Positions 1 to 10,846 of a DNA stretch of 64,000 nt are shown in pieces. How positions within the stretch are numbered: position 1 is the stretch's first letter; the number at the start of each line of letters is the position of its first letter. The DNA comes from Adiantum capillus-veneris (lineage: Eukaryota > Streptophyta > Polypodiopsida > Polypodiales > Pteridaceae), in the NCBI GenBank assembly GCA_014529385.2, contig CM043971.1, positions 86,506,840 to 86,570,839 on the forward strand. The letters run 5' to 3'. Position numbers and translations under genes: made by a program. The notes under the pieces are model-generated. The model worked only from the letters and a program-made list of their open reading frames with translations. It was not told the DNA's origin and searched no databases.

Positions 1-2
1 AT

Positions 3-1526
3 TTGATTCCCAATTGCCCTAAAAACCCGAGCAAAGGAGTAAAAACCACCTTGAATCTGTTAGAAACAGTACCTTCCAGTGGAGTATCGGAAAATGAAAC
101 AATCATACCTGTTCAAGCGGTAACACCGGCCCAAGCCCAAAGAAGGACGAAAGAACCCATAATAGAAGAACCAAAAACAGATGCCCAAAGTTCAGAAATG
201 AAAAATCAGAGAAGCACTTGGAAAGCAAGAGAGGCGCGTAGGAAAGCCAGGAAAGAATGAGAGCAAACAGCCCTATCCGATGAGTTGAAACATACAAAGA
301 ATAGATTGGAGCGGTTAGAAGATCTAGCTAGCTTAAGCTCACACACCACAGCAGCCATAGCACCTAAGGAAATAGCAGAGCCCAAAAGTGCAGGATCAGG
401 AGGATCTGTACTGGCAGACAAGGTAAACGAGCAGCTGGATGCGCTTCTAAAAGCTTATGAAGCTCGACTTTAAAAAAAACAAATCCAGGAGAAAAGGTGG
501 ATGACTTATCCATATGAAAAAATAGAAAAACAAAGGTTGGATATGTATAAAAAGATGATCGAGACGGCTCAATCATTGATGGAAGACCCGTTGGGCAAAC
601 CGGCAAATTGTCATGACACACCAGCTCCAACCCCTATCCAACCAATGATTGAGAAACATGAAGAAAAAAAGGAAAAACTCACTAATGATTATGAGTCTAG
701 AGGAGAGCCTATCATAGTGCCAAATACCACCGATGAGGCAAGTGACGGGGTCCATCCTAAAATATTGGCAGAAATGGGAAAGGACGGTAACGGTCTAGAT
801 GATCTGTGGAAGCAAATCCGAGAGGCCAACGAGGCTAATAGGAGGAATGACCACATGAATAGCACGAGAAAAGAAAAGAACGTGATCTTACCTACTATTG
901 AAGAATTTGAGGCAAGATCACAAATGAACTTTGAGATACATTCACAAAAGGGAGACCAAGGATCTATTAGTTCGGGGCACAGCCAAAGAGACTCTTTGAG
1001 AACTTTACCCTCTTACTTGGGAGAATATGAATCTAAGTCGGAAGTGAGAGAAATCCCATCTCAAAGACTTTCTTCTAACAAGGTGATGGATTCACAAGGA
1101 TTGATTGAGCTGTTATCCACCCCGGTGGCATGCACAATCACGTTAGCAGAACTCCTAAGGTTAAGGCCAAACATGTGGACCACAGTAGGAAAATGCCTAG
1201 AAAAATTTGGAGTGAAAGACCCCACCTTGAAGCTACAAGAAGGAATCAGGGAGTTGGACAGACCTAACCTAAACACTAGGCCGGTACCATTGAATAAGGT
1301 TGGAGAATATTGTGAGGGAGAAGACGAAAATACGACGCTACCAGTAGAATTCCAAGGAGTAGTTTCCAAAGCTATTCTTGACAGTGGAGCGGGAGTTGCT
1401 ATGGCCACCAAGGAAATCTAGAAAAAATGGGGAAAACCAGCTTTGAGGGCTACCAGGATGAAGCTGCAGTTGGCAGTTGGGTTCATGGAGAAGCCTCTCG
1501 GACTCATATACAAGATTCATATCGAA
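3..1526 (+). pseudogene. R1 gag and protease, broken
   Basis: This is the Gag-protease part of a Ty3/gypsy polyprotein, entering from the left window edge. One frame runs through the whole stretch but is interrupted by TGA at 258-260, TAA at 471-473 and TAG at 1419-1421. The gag part is charged and rich in Glu, Lys and Gln, and I see no CCHC knuckle inside the window. The aspartic protease is recognised near 1378-1395 by the active-site triad DSG followed by AGVA. The frame continues through the third stop with KKWGKPAL and MKLQLAVGF, as in plant gypsy proteases, so the TAG probably replaced a Trp codon. The protease is cut at about 1526, where the sequence jumps into the end of reverse transcriptase. 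The domain call is from family knowledge; loss of function is inferred from the stops. Confidence 0.75.
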
Positions 1527-1529
1527 GAT

Positions 1530-2190
1530 TCATATACATGTATGCGGTTATCGCACAACCTCTGTATCGTTTGCTAGTCAATTTCGAATGGACCAATGAG
1601 TGTGAAACTTCATTCCAAAGGCTGAAAGAAAACCTTATATCCACACCTGTATTGAAGGCACCAGATTGGGAAAAGATATTCCATGTGCACATAGATGCTT
1701 AAGCATATGCCATTGAAAGTATTCTAGCTCAACCGGGAGATGGAACAATGGATTTTCCGGTCTGCTATGCAAGCCAACAGCTAAACAATGCAGAAAAGAA
1801 CTACACAACCACCTAGAGGGAAGGGTTAGGAATAATTATGCTGTAAAGAAATTTCGGCATTATTTGCTTGCAAACAAATTTGTGTTCTTCACGGATCATC
1901 AAGCTCTTTTATACCTAGTAAATAAACCTTGCAATATAGGGAGAATCGTACACTGGTTTATTATATTGCTAGAATTTGACTTCATGCGAGCTGATCATAT
2001 TTCAAGAATACACAACGGGGAAGCTCCTTAAGGGATAGATGATGACATACCAGATGCTTATCTTTTCAACATTGAAATGGTACCCAAATGGTCTTAGGAA
2101 ATAGTTAGCATTATCTCCTTTGGAAGTGAGTTTGATACTACAGGATGTAAATCCAAACCGCAAACAATTCGACAAGCAAAAAACTTCCAT
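1530..2190 (+). pseudogene. R1 RT tail and gypsy RNase H, broken
   Basis: This is the end of the reverse transcriptase connection domain plus the gypsy-type RNase H. The motif IAQPLYRLL, then FEWTNECETSFQRLK, then LISTPVLKAPDW is the standard lead-in to Ty3/gypsy RNase H. It is followed by FHVHIDA (first catalytic Asp), a stop at 1700-1702, AYAIESILAQPG, VCYASQQLNNAEKNY and, in another frame, FFTDHQALLYL. At least one frameshift lies near 1830 and several stops follow. The whole RT palm and fingers, including the YVDD-type site, are missing between the protease and this segment. The fragment is therefore a remnant, and R1 could not encode its own polymerase. Confidence 0.75.
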
Positions 2191-2578
2191 TTGATAGCAG
2201 GACAGCTATATCATCTTGAATCTGACCTAATCCTACGATTATGTATAAATCCAGAAGAATTCGAGTGCTACCTTGAAGAGGCACATGTCCAGAGTTGTGA
2301 ATTTCATTGTTCAACAGTGAAAACACACCAGAGACTGAAACAGTTAGGGGTTTATTGGCCAACTATGTATGCGGATACACATTCTCATGTTACCAATTGT
2401 GCAATATGTAGTGCCAAACGACCAGTGGATCACGCAACTTTGTTTCGGGTGAACATAGCACCTGCATGGAGTCAATATATCATTGACTTCCTAACCACTA
2501 GAACGTTCCCTGAGAACATTACAAGAGCACGGGAGAAAGCTATAGAGATGGAAGCTCATGACTTTCAGTTAATTGGAA
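2191..2578 (+). pseudogene. R1 first HHCC zinc module, integrase-type
   Basis: This segment follows RNase H and reads like an integrase N-terminal zinc domain: FHLIAGQLYHLESD, LILRLC, then EEAH, a second His, LGVYWPTMYADTHSHVTNCAICSAKRP. The two His and two Cys lie between about 2284 and 2409. A linker follows with WSQYIIDFLTTRTFPE, AREKAIEMEAHDFQLIGNQ. The unusual point is that a second, equally complete HHCC module lies immediately downstream and leads into the catalytic core, so this one is extra. A frameshift of one base at about 2578-2582 separates the two. Its role is unknown; it could be a duplicated DNA-targeting or multimerisation domain, or a scar of nested insertion. Confidence 0.65.
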
Positions 2579-2579
2579 A

Positions 2580-3510
2580 TCAGTCTATAAGCGGGGAAAG
2601 GACAATCAACTTAGAATCTGTGCAAGTGAAAGCGAATACCTGCTGATTCTAGAACATGCACATAGCGGAGTAAGTGGAGGCCACTTTTCGGGCGATAGGA
2701 CGGCAAAAATTGTCTTGACCGCAGGAATTTGGTGGCCTACATTGCACATGGATGCCAATGAGTTTGTAAAGTGTTGTGATGCATGTCAACGCACCAAGAT
2801 ACCAATCAAAAGAGATGAGATGCCATTAAGGCCAATGATGGGGGCAAGGGCATTTGCAAAATGGGGCATTGATTTTGTGGGACCTATATCACCCCCTGCA
2901 TATCGCACCCATACCCAATATATCATTGTGGATACGGACTATCTCACAAAATGGGTCGAGGCCAAAGCAACACAAAAAGTTGATGCACGCACCACAACTC
3001 AATTTTTGTATGAGAATGTTTTTGTACGTTACGGGTTACCAATAGAAATTGTCAGTGACCGTGGAACACACTTCCTCAATGAAGTCATTGAATATCTACT
3101 AGAGGAATTCATGGTCATACATAGGAAATCAGCACCATACCATCCACAGGCCAATGGTCAAGCGGAGGCCACGAATAAAACACTATGCACGGTTCTCACT
3201 AAAATAGTGTCAGAATCAAGAACCGATTGGGATCAGCAGCTACACTCAACACTATGGGCATACAGGGTAGCTTACAAAACCTCAATAGGAACAACACCAT
3301 ATAACATGGTGTTTGGGCTAAATGCTATACTACCCATAGAGTTTTTAATCCCAACTCTACAAGTAGCAACAAGCTTGGAATGGACAGGGCATGAACTCTC
3401 TTCAAGAATTAATGATCTTGAAAAGCTAGATGAACTCCGCTTACGAGCTGTCGCTTCGATCTATGCTAAAAAGAGAAGTTAAAAGGAATTTTTTGACAAA
3501 CATGTACCAT
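2580..3510 (+). pseudogene. R1 integrase (second HHCC, DDE core)
   Basis: Ty3/gypsy integrase, which joins element cDNA to host DNA. In one frame from 2580 I read VYKRGKDNQLRIC, then EHAHSGVSGGHF, GIWWPTLHMDANEFVKCCDACQRTK (HHCC zinc domain, about 2655-2786). The rve catalytic core follows: KWGIDFVGP (first Asp), IVSDRGTHF (second Asp), HPQANGQAEATNKTL (Glu). The core is open to the stop at 3480-3482, and past the stop KEFFDKHV matches the usual start of the C-terminal domain. The rest of that domain is missing, because the next long frame (from about 3483, +1 relative) has no integrase features. The core looks catalytically complete, but the 5' frameshift and truncated C-terminus argue that it is dead. 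Confidence 0.85.
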
Positions 3511-4161
3511 AACTATTTCGAAGCAATACCAGTAGGAGTGGACGTCAAAAGAGTATGGAAGTTTGTAACAAGCATCAAAGAGGATGGAGTGGCCAAAGTG
3601 ACAGATTTGCACGGCAGACCCAGTACAGAGATCATTATCACGGAGCGGGTTGTAGCCCATGCACTAGATCTCTCCAATCAGGGAGACAATGTGACAAAAA
3701 GAAGGGATGAAGTCAAGGTGTACAAAAAGAAAAAGTCCAATTACACCTTTGAGGACATCGCCAACCCAAAGGTGGCAATCATGAGAAAATTGTACAACCA
3801 GTACTTCCACATGTGCACGAAGAGGCCACAAAAGTACAGGATGCCGCCAGGTGCAATTGCCACAACGTTTACTTGGGCAATGACAAAAGGAACCCCAAAG
3901 ATAATCAACTATGCGGCATACATACATGATAGCTTGGTAAAAATGGGAAACAAAAAGCCAACCTACATAGTGCCAGGAGAAATGATAACCAAGGTAATTT
4001 ATGCAACACTACACACCAAGGGAAGGTGGCCTGACCCCCCATCTCAGAATGACTGGCTAAGGGTAAAGGAAGACAAAGAAGACGAGCCACAACGAGCACC
4101 AAGGGTGGCTACAAGGTTGAAGAGACGACTAGAGCCAGTGGCAGAGGAGCAACCTGAGTAG
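3483..4161 (+). pseudogene. R1 post-integrase ORF, N-terminal domain
   Basis: This is the first part of a very long frame that occupies all the space between integrase and the polypurine tract. It is basic and mostly hydrophilic, with blocks such as VKRVWKFVTSIKEDGVAKVTDLHG, ITERVVAHALDLSNQGDNV, YTFEDIANPKVAIMRKLYNQYF and WAMTKGTPKIINYAAYIHDSLVKMG. I see no membrane segment or catalytic motif. Athila-type gypsy elements carry a post-integrase plant transposon protein domain with a comparable helical pattern; a remote relation is possible but unproven. The TAG at 4159-4161 is in frame with the next segment, so this was probably one protein with what follows. The product is unrecognised. Confidence 0.5.
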
Positions 4162-5952
4162 AAGAAAGGAAAAAGGGAATCTGCTCAAGTGCCGACCAAA
4201 GAGACGCGATCTCAAAAAGCGGCTAGACTCGAGAGGCTGATGGAAAGTTTTCGAGCAGAAAGAGCCCTCAAGGGTGATTTAAACGAATTATGGACGCCAT
4301 CTCTCGAGTCTATGACCGGATCATCTAGAAGAGTGCAGAGGGACTTCTTTGAAGACTATATCAAGAATTTCGAGATTGTTGATGCTGCAGCGGAAAACAT
4401 TCCCCATGTCCCTTTCACCGAGGAAGAAGTGGAGCAGATATGGCAGACATTGCTAGATGAACAAGAGAAACAAGAAAGGGAAAGAAAAACGAAAGCAGAT
4501 AGAGACTTTAAGGGCAAACCTACAGCTTTACCAGATATCCCTAAACCTAACCCACCACCATCACCACCTTCTGACAGCCCTCCACCAAAAGATAGGGAGG
4601 CTGGGGACAATCAAGAAGAACACCAGGATGAAGAGCAAGAGCAAAGGCAAGAACCTGAGCACAAAGAAGAGGCCAAGTCTACGTCTGAGAAAAAAGAACT
4701 AGAAGAGGCATATTATGCATTTTTGGACCTGCTAGCTGCAGGCTATACAAGGGAAGAAGCCGCCATAGTCGCATTTAACTTGGCGAGGACACAACATAAA
4801 GAACAGATGCCAGGCATCCGGCTAATTGAGCTAAAGGAAATTGCTACCGACACGGTAGACCTGCACCCGCCCTCAAATGATTGGGACGTGGTGATGACAA
4901 TGCTAGCTGGAATAAGAGCACAATTTGTGGCATCAGACGAAGAATTGATAACTCTAAAAGCCACCGAAGTAAAGACCAAGATGGAAAGGGATATTCTGCA
5001 GGCACAAAGCCAAGGACAAAAAGAAAGAGAAGCTGACCTCCAGGCTAGCTTGGCCACGGCTCTACAAAACTGCCAAGCAAAGGAAGAAGCAACTGAGGCA
5101 ACGGCAAAAAGATTGCAAGCAGCTGAAGAAGAGTGTCTGCAACTCAGCAAGTCATTGCGAGATGCCGAAAAAGAACGGGATAATCTGACACTCCAGCTAG
5201 CAAAGGAAACTAAAGAAGTAGAGGCCATGAGGAATGCCAAGGAAAAGGCAGAGATAGAACAAGAAGCAAGCCTGGATGAAGTCCTTGAGCTCAAGGACCA
5301 GTTAAAAGTCAAAGATCAAACCATCCAGAGGCTACAAGAATCACCTGCAAGAGTTAGAGCTACAAGCTCGACTCAAATCATTTTCGAGAGTCAAATATAT
5401 GAGGAGCAGATGCAAGAACTCCAGAAGGAGTTGACTCTCGAGAAGAAGCAGAGGTTGATGATGGATGAAGTCAAAGATCAAACCATCTAGAGGCTGCGAG
5501 CATCACCTGCAAGAGTTAGAGCTACAAGCTCGGCTCAAATCATTTTCGAGAGTCAAATATATGAGGATCAGATGCAAGAACTCCAGAAGGAGTTGACTCT
5601 TGAGAAGAAGCAGAGGTTGATGATGGTTGAAGGTTCTATCGCAATGCAAACCAGAATGGAGGACAGCCAAAAAGCCCTACAAGAAGAATTGGAGAGCATA
5701 AAGATAAAGCTCGAGCAGGCTGAAAAGGTAAATGCTGAATTCAATGACCTCCTCGTGACTATGGGCGGAGAAGCCGAAGTGGAAAAGCAGACACTCCTCA
5801 AGAAAATAGAGGAGTTGAAAGGCCGGCAACAAGTAGAAGCAGAGAGCTCAGGGCCAGCTTCCAATGAGGGCATTGACCTTGACAATGTGGCAGGTCCTGT
5901 GGACACACCCATGCCAGAGGAAAGCATAGCAGGCTCCTCTCAAGAGCCCTAG
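4162..5952 (+). pseudogene. R1 post-integrase ORF, coiled-coil domain
   Basis: In frame with the preceding segment, this part is open from 4162 to the TAG at 5488-5490, then again to the TAG at 5950-5952. It starts with a basic region (RSQKAARLERLMESFRAER), has a proline-rich stretch near 4537-4596 (PNPPPSPPSDSPPP) and an acidic Glu/Gln-rich stretch. From about 4930 to 5830 it is a long heptad-rich coiled coil full of Ala, Glu, Gln, Lys and Leu. An in-frame 162-bp tandem duplication lies at 5308-5631, and the first stop is a CAG to TAG change inside its second copy. The composition suggests a scaffold or multimerising protein, but the role is unknown. An env-like identity is not supported, as no signal peptide or membrane segment is seen. 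Confidence 0.55.
5308..5631 (+). repeat. 162-bp in-frame tandem duplication
   Basis: Two head-to-tail copies begin with gtcaaagatcaaaccatc at 5308 and 5470, giving a period of 162 bases (54 codons, frame kept). The copies differ at only a few bases, so the duplication is younger than the element's other decay. One difference creates the stop at 5488-5490. Confidence 0.85.
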
Positions 5953-6836
5953 GATCTAACACAAGAAGAGGATGAAAAATTGCGTAAAGCAATAGAGGCA
6001 GAGCATAGAGAAAGCACAAAGGAAGCCTTGGAATGGGAACAGAGGGTTTTCAAATCTATGACAATTCAGAAAATCGATGCGAGCAATCTCAGGCGTGAAT
6101 GGCTTCAACCCTCTCTCCCATATCCATTACTAAAGTATGAGGTAGCAACAATAAACAGGCAAATCAGTGAAGAGCCAACGGTCCCTCTCTCTACAACGCA
6201 GACACCTCGAGGCCAGAAGGAGTAAATCTAATAGTGGATTCTCATCCAAAGTGGAGGAAGGCTTGGCTTACCAAGTACGTGAAATACCTAATACACTTGG
6301 TAGAGGCACCTAAACACATCAGAGATAACCTCATCTTCTGTCCTCTACCAAGGGTTAGGACGTGGAAAGCACAAGAAATCTTACAAAGAAGCCAACCCAC
6401 TTGGTTGAACTACCCAAATTTGCCAGGCGTGAAGGTAGGTGAGAGAATAAGTGTACAATACATGGTGAAAACCCTAAAGGGCGCCATAAAGTTGTTCACT
6501 GTCTCACCTGACCTTACATGCATCATGATGAGAAAAATCTGCAGAACCATCCTAGCAGTGTTTGAGACCTTCAAGCCAGGACAGGTGACTGATAGCATAT
6601 TCTTCTTCTAGGACACATACAAATGTGCTTATGATATGTCAGGTCAGCCTTCCAAGGAGGTGATACATGCGTTGTATCAAAGAATTATGTTTCTCCTTTC
6701 CTATCACCTCTAGGCATTTGAAGAAGCATTCTACACGGGGTTCTTCACCATGCATACAGATATCTTTGGCCCAACAATGCTAAATCTACATGCACGGTAC
6801 GAATCACTGCTAAAGATGCCGGAGACCATAAGATGA
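5953..6836 (+). pseudogene. R1 post-integrase ORF, C-terminal domain
   Basis: The frame continues past the 5950-5952 stop (DLTQEEDEKLRKAIEAEHRES) to about 6200, shifts by one base, and then reads on as VNLIVDSHPKWRKAWLTKYVKYLIHLVEAPKHI. It has in-frame TAG codons at 6609-6611 and 6711-6713 and ends at TGA 6834-6836. The last part is compact and mixed in composition (WLNYPNLPGVKVGERISVQY, MMRKICRTILAVFETFKPG) and looks like a folded helical domain. I do not recognise the family. The end lies only 35 bases before the polypurine tract, as expected for the last gene of an LTR element. Confidence 0.5.
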
Positions 6837-6870
6837 AGCAAAGGATCAAGGCCATGTCGGGGACGACATG

Positions 6871-6894
6871 AAGAAGGAGGGGGGGGGGGGGGGA
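6871..6894 (+). other. R1 polypurine tract
   Basis: Purine-only run aagaaggagg followed by about 13 G and then a, directly before a TG that opens the LTR. This is the expected primer site for plus-strand DNA synthesis. The long G run may have been extended by slippage. Confidence 0.75.
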
Positions 6895-8651
6895 TGTTAG
6901 AAGCTGGACACACCCCACGGTATCTAACTACTCGGCGGACTATTATTTTTTTGTAATTATTTATTCGTTAAAGAAAACCTGATTTTTCACCTTGTAAATA
7001 TTGGAACTTACAGAAGTTTCCAGCTTGTATCCCAGTTTTGATAATTAGATGGAGTAGATGGATGATTTTGGAACTTTAGGGTTTGAGAAGTTGTAAGTGA
7101 TGGGGGCTTTTCACAAGCCAAGCTCCCATACCCCTCTTCTCTCGTCCCCACCCCATGAAAACCCCTCTTAGGGAGGGAGTGATAAAAGGCATTGGAAAAA
7201 GTAAGAAAAAAATAAAGTATGATTATGTAAATATATAAGAAAGGTAAAATAGGCCACCTCATGCCTGCGGGGTAGCCCATCCCCACCTTGCCTCCTTTTT
7301 CTTCACTGTTGCCCTGCCGTGTGTCCCTTTTCCTCTCCTCCATTCAAAAGGTCAACCCCCTCTCTCTTCCCCTTGTCCTTTCTCCTTTCTCTCTCCCCTC
7401 AAGCTACCCCGCCTCTCACCAATAATGCATTCTAACTCACCAATAATGCACCCTAACTCACATGCAACTTACCCTATCTTCCAAAATAGTATACCCCACC
7501 CCCCCTTTCTCTCTCCTATCATATCCCATGACCCAAATACCCCCCTCTCTCTCTAAAGGGCGCCATGTCTCTTGTCTTGTAGCTAAATAACCTCCCCCAC
7601 ACTCACACACACTCAGTTTCATTGAAAAAGGTGCCCATAGACCCATCCCCACCCGATGGTTACATGATTTTTCTTGTGTTCACACACATCTGCACACAGA
7701 TTCACCTCTGAACACACTCCCCTCTCTCCCCTCTTGTAATTACTTTAGTCTCCATGTCACCTCTCACTTTTTTTCATCAACCCATCTCTCTCTCTTAGTC
7801 TCTCTCTCATGAGACTGCTGTTCTAGCACATATACACACAGCCAGACAAGTGGGGCCCACCGTCATATGGCCTATGTAGATAATGATTTCTTCATTTCTA
7901 AATTCTATAATTTCTCCCTCCTCCTCCCCTATATAAAGAGGGATCACCATCACACTAAAGACACACACAACATCACCAAAGAACACACTATGCACTGTTT
8001 GTGCCTAGTGCACACACACACACACCCACACCATCACCATCACCGCAATCACCATGCTTGTCTTGCGCATGACCTCTACACCCTTGGCTATGAAAGATGA
8101 AGGGCAACTACATGAAGGATGATGGCCATAACCCTCGTGCGAGTCTTCGCCATCAATTCCCACCTATCCGCCATGTGATCTACCACTCTCTCCCTTCTCA
8201 TTCCCCTACCCTACGCTCCCCATTTCATCGCCTTATTCTCTAAATAAAGCTTGAGGTTTTGTGAGTATGTTTTCTTGCAATGTTTTGCCCATGTGAGGTG
8301 TGCGGAATCGCCACCTAGTCTTGTGTTTGGAGTGAGCTTGTGTATGTGTGAAGGGTGTACGGATTTGCCATCCTTTTGTGGTGACTAAGTACTAAGCCGC
8401 TACACCCCCTCCCTCACTCTCTCTCTCTCTCTCTCTCTCACTTGATCTCATTCCCTTTCGTCTTCATCATTACTCCCAAGCATCCATCTCTCTTGGATGA
8501 AAACTTTGTTATGGTGGTGTGTTGTTTGCATCCTTGCGGCTGAAGCTAGGTGGTGCCCCTGTTTGCTTTACCATGACAGCCTCGAGGCGCGCCATTCAGT
8601 CCCCGGTGTTTTAGAGGCCATCAGGGTTCGGGGTTCGCTTTGCTCCCGTCA
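6895..8651 (+). repeat. R1 3' LTR
   Basis: The LTR starts with TGTTAGAAGCTGG right after the polypurine tract and ends with TTTGCTCCCGTCA. Inside are a TATA box (ctatataaag, 7929-7938), a likely polyadenylation signal (aataaa, 8243-8248) and a (CT)n run near 8414-8439. Its last 130 or so bases are clearly similar to the ends of the two R3 LTRs (36905-37041 and 43645-43773), while the rest is not. The 5' LTR lies outside the window, so age cannot be judged. The many short ORFs inside are chance frames in C/T-rich DNA. Confidence 0.75.
7929..7938 (+). promoter_or_regulatory. TATA box in R1 LTR
   Basis: The sequence ctatataaag sits about 1.03 kb into the LTR, in a C-rich setting, followed by an A/C-rich presumed 5' leader. 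Its position is typical of the U3/R boundary. Confidence 0.6.
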
Positions 8652-9377
8652 TAAGGTATATGTACCACTTTTTGACCTTAATGAAAAACCTTTTGTAATT
8701 TTTAAATAAGTTGAAGTCTGTGAGTGAGCGTGCTGTGTACCTGAGAGAGAGTGTGAGCTTCATCTTGACGCTACGTGTGCTACGGTGGTCAGAATCGAGT
8801 GCAGAGAAGTGCATCGTGTTGCCCCCGACTAGAGCTACAAGCCGATACCAACATTGCGCGCGTACGGTCCGGCTTTGGGAGCTCCTTCTACAAGCTTCAT
8901 CGGTTGTTTGGGTGAGCATATGTTATCTGATTTCGCATTGCAGCATATCCACGCATTCACATTGAGTAGAGCTACACATTAGGCACTTCAGATTTCGGAA
9001 ACGAAGACATGCAGATTTCGGCCAGACATCCTATGTGTTTTTGCACCGGGTGTTTTGGGTCGTGATTTTGGTTCATAGACCTTAGGGAGAGCGGCCTATA
9101 GGTATTAGTAGGGTCTCCTTCAAGTTCTATGGTGTTTTGAAAGTGTTTGATGGGTGTTTGGCTCTAGCAAGCGTTGTAGGAAGAATACTCTTTTGCACTT
9201 TTGAAGACTGTGACTTAGACAATTGGTAGGGACCTCTGTAGGAATTAGTTAGGAGTCGGTCGAGTGTAGATTGACACCTTATTCTTGCTTCCACGTGCCT
9301 GCGGGTCGAGCTTCGTCCTTAGCTGACATTACTTGTTAGGTGAGTTCTCGCTGTGCTGACGTCCGTCGCGGCGTATC
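8652..9377. other. Spacer between R1 and R2, nothing recognised
   Basis: This stretch separates the R1 3' LTR end from the truncated end of R2. I see no motif-bearing frame, TIR or tandem repeat in it. It may be old host or decayed repeat DNA. Confidence 0.5.
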
Positions 9378-10540
9378 CGTCCAACAAAGTTGTATGGAGC
9401 CATACTATATCCAAGAGGGAAGTCTTGGAGGTTGATACTACGTTGAGTCCTCTTGGTTTCCTTGCTCTCCTTTGCCTTCTTTTCTCGTCCATGATCACTT
9501 TGTGACGTGACTCCTTCTTTCTCCTTCCCTTTTCCACGGCCACACTTAATGCCATTTTCTTCCATGTCAACCTCTTTTGAATTTGTCACCTCTACCACAT
9601 GCACATTTGGGTATGGCAAAGGTGGAACTCCTTCCACTCCTTGTGGAGGTGGTCTTACTCCATTTGGCCTTTGTAGAAGCCGTGATTGCTGGCTAGTTCC
9701 TTCACCTGCATTCATCATTGGGTAATTCAAGTTAGGTCTTCCTTGATCCCCACGGGGCCAAGGACAATTATACATCCCATGTCCAGACTCACCGCAATTC
9801 CAACATTGCAAGACTCTCCTAGGTCGTGAATCTCGCTCTTCAGACTTCTTTGCTTGTCCCTTTGGACCTACAGCTTGTGCAAGGTGAATTGACAGGCTGC
9901 TTAAAGATTCATTTAACTTCTCAATCACTTCCGCCGTTACCTCAGGAAGCTCCCTAGATGTTGATGCTTGTGACTTACCTTTGGGTCTAAGACCTTCTAT
10001 TGGAACCTCCCCCCTTAAGCACTTGAGTTTCCTATATTTCTCAGCAGCCCTAGTTTCAGTTGCATCAAAGGTAGCAGGTGCACCCGCCTCAACTTTTACC
10101 TTAAGGTCAGGGAAGAGTCCGGCTATGAACCTCTCCTTCTTTAGGAACTCTGCACCATCACCACGGTTAGCAACATTTCTCACCCATACAGCCCAAATAC
10201 GTAGAAACTCTTGCTTGTACAAGTAGTAGTCATCTAAGTCTTTTTGCTTATGAGAAACAATGTCTTGCCATAGTTTTTGAGTGTTTTCGGGATCAAAGAA
10301 GTATTTCTTGAAACGATTCAAAACTTCTGTGTAATTCCCCTTAACTTCCTCAGGCAAAGAGTCAAACCAAGTACTAGCATCTTTCCTAAGGACCACCTCA
10401 AACATTTCTACACGTTCTTGATCAATTACTATCCTCTTGATACGGCAAGACATCTTGAAATTCGCCAAAAATAATTTTGCATCCTCTCCAGGCTCTCCAA
10501 AGAAAAGAGGATATCCATACATTTGGCGTTGGCTCTCCAT
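9378..10540 (-). pseudogene. R2 gag, truncated
   Basis: Gag of a Tat-like Ty3/gypsy element, forming the particle core. The frame is open from the ATG at 10540 (MESQRQMYGYPLFFGEPGEDA) to the junction near 9378. It has the retrotransposon gag core (WFDSLPEEVKGNYTEVLNRFKKYFFDP, LYKQEFLRIWAVW, KKERFIAGLFPDLK) and a CCHC knuckle CWNCGESGHGMYNC. It closely matches R4 gag throughout. Homology to R4 stops just after GYSMAPYN at about 9378-9390, and the frame runs into unrelated sequence and stops at 9329. Protease and pol are therefore gone: R2 is a 5' fragment. A GTG 24 bases upstream of the ATG is also in frame, but the ATG is the start shared with R4. Confidence 0.85.
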
Positions 10541-10606
10541 TGAATTGATTCCAAAGTGACGCACGTTTTGATGTTTTCAATAATATTTTCTAAATTGCAA
10601 TCTATT

Positions 10607-10825
10607 CTACAACAAAATAAAGATATTCACATCAAATGACCTATGATAATGAATTAGAGGTAGGATGACAGGGTTTGGTGACGCGAGAATTTCTCCTACT
10701 CGTTGGGCACCAAACATGAACACCATATGTTGTTGAAAATGGATTTTTCTACTAATTGCAATGTTTACTCTAATGTGTGGAGTGAAATGGAAGGAAAAAA
10801 CCTTTATTCTTGGGCCATTATCCAT
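10607..10825 (-). CDS. R2 leader ORF, type 2
   Basis: A 72-codon ORF between the primer site and gag, 67 bases upstream of the gag ATG. The core reads VNIAISRKIHFQQ, then FGAQRVGEILASPNPVILPLI, then SFDVNIFILL and stop. Near-identical or related ORFs occur at 56407 (R4), 48045 (R5) and 38051 (R3). It is also similar along its length to the neighbouring type 1 ORF, so the two are diverged duplicates. No known family is recognised. It has no clear signal peptide; the C-terminal third is hydrophobic. A Gag-associated or regulatory upstream peptide is a guess. Confidence 0.6.
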   Translation of the reverse strand: MDNGPRIKVFSFHFTPHIRVNIAISRKIHFQQHMVFMFGAQRVGEILASPNPVILPLIHYHRSFDVNIFILL

Positions 10826-10846
10826 GGTCTATGCATGACCTAATTC

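Noticed and set aside
4743-5312. A 189-codon minus-strand frame opposite the coiled coil
   Set aside because: It is the Ser/Ala/Leu-rich antisense shadow of a Glu/Ala/Lys-rich coding region and has no motif.
8414-8439. (CT)n run as a promoter element
   Set aside because: Microsatellites are common throughout the window and this one lies downstream of the TATA box; nothing ties it to regulation.
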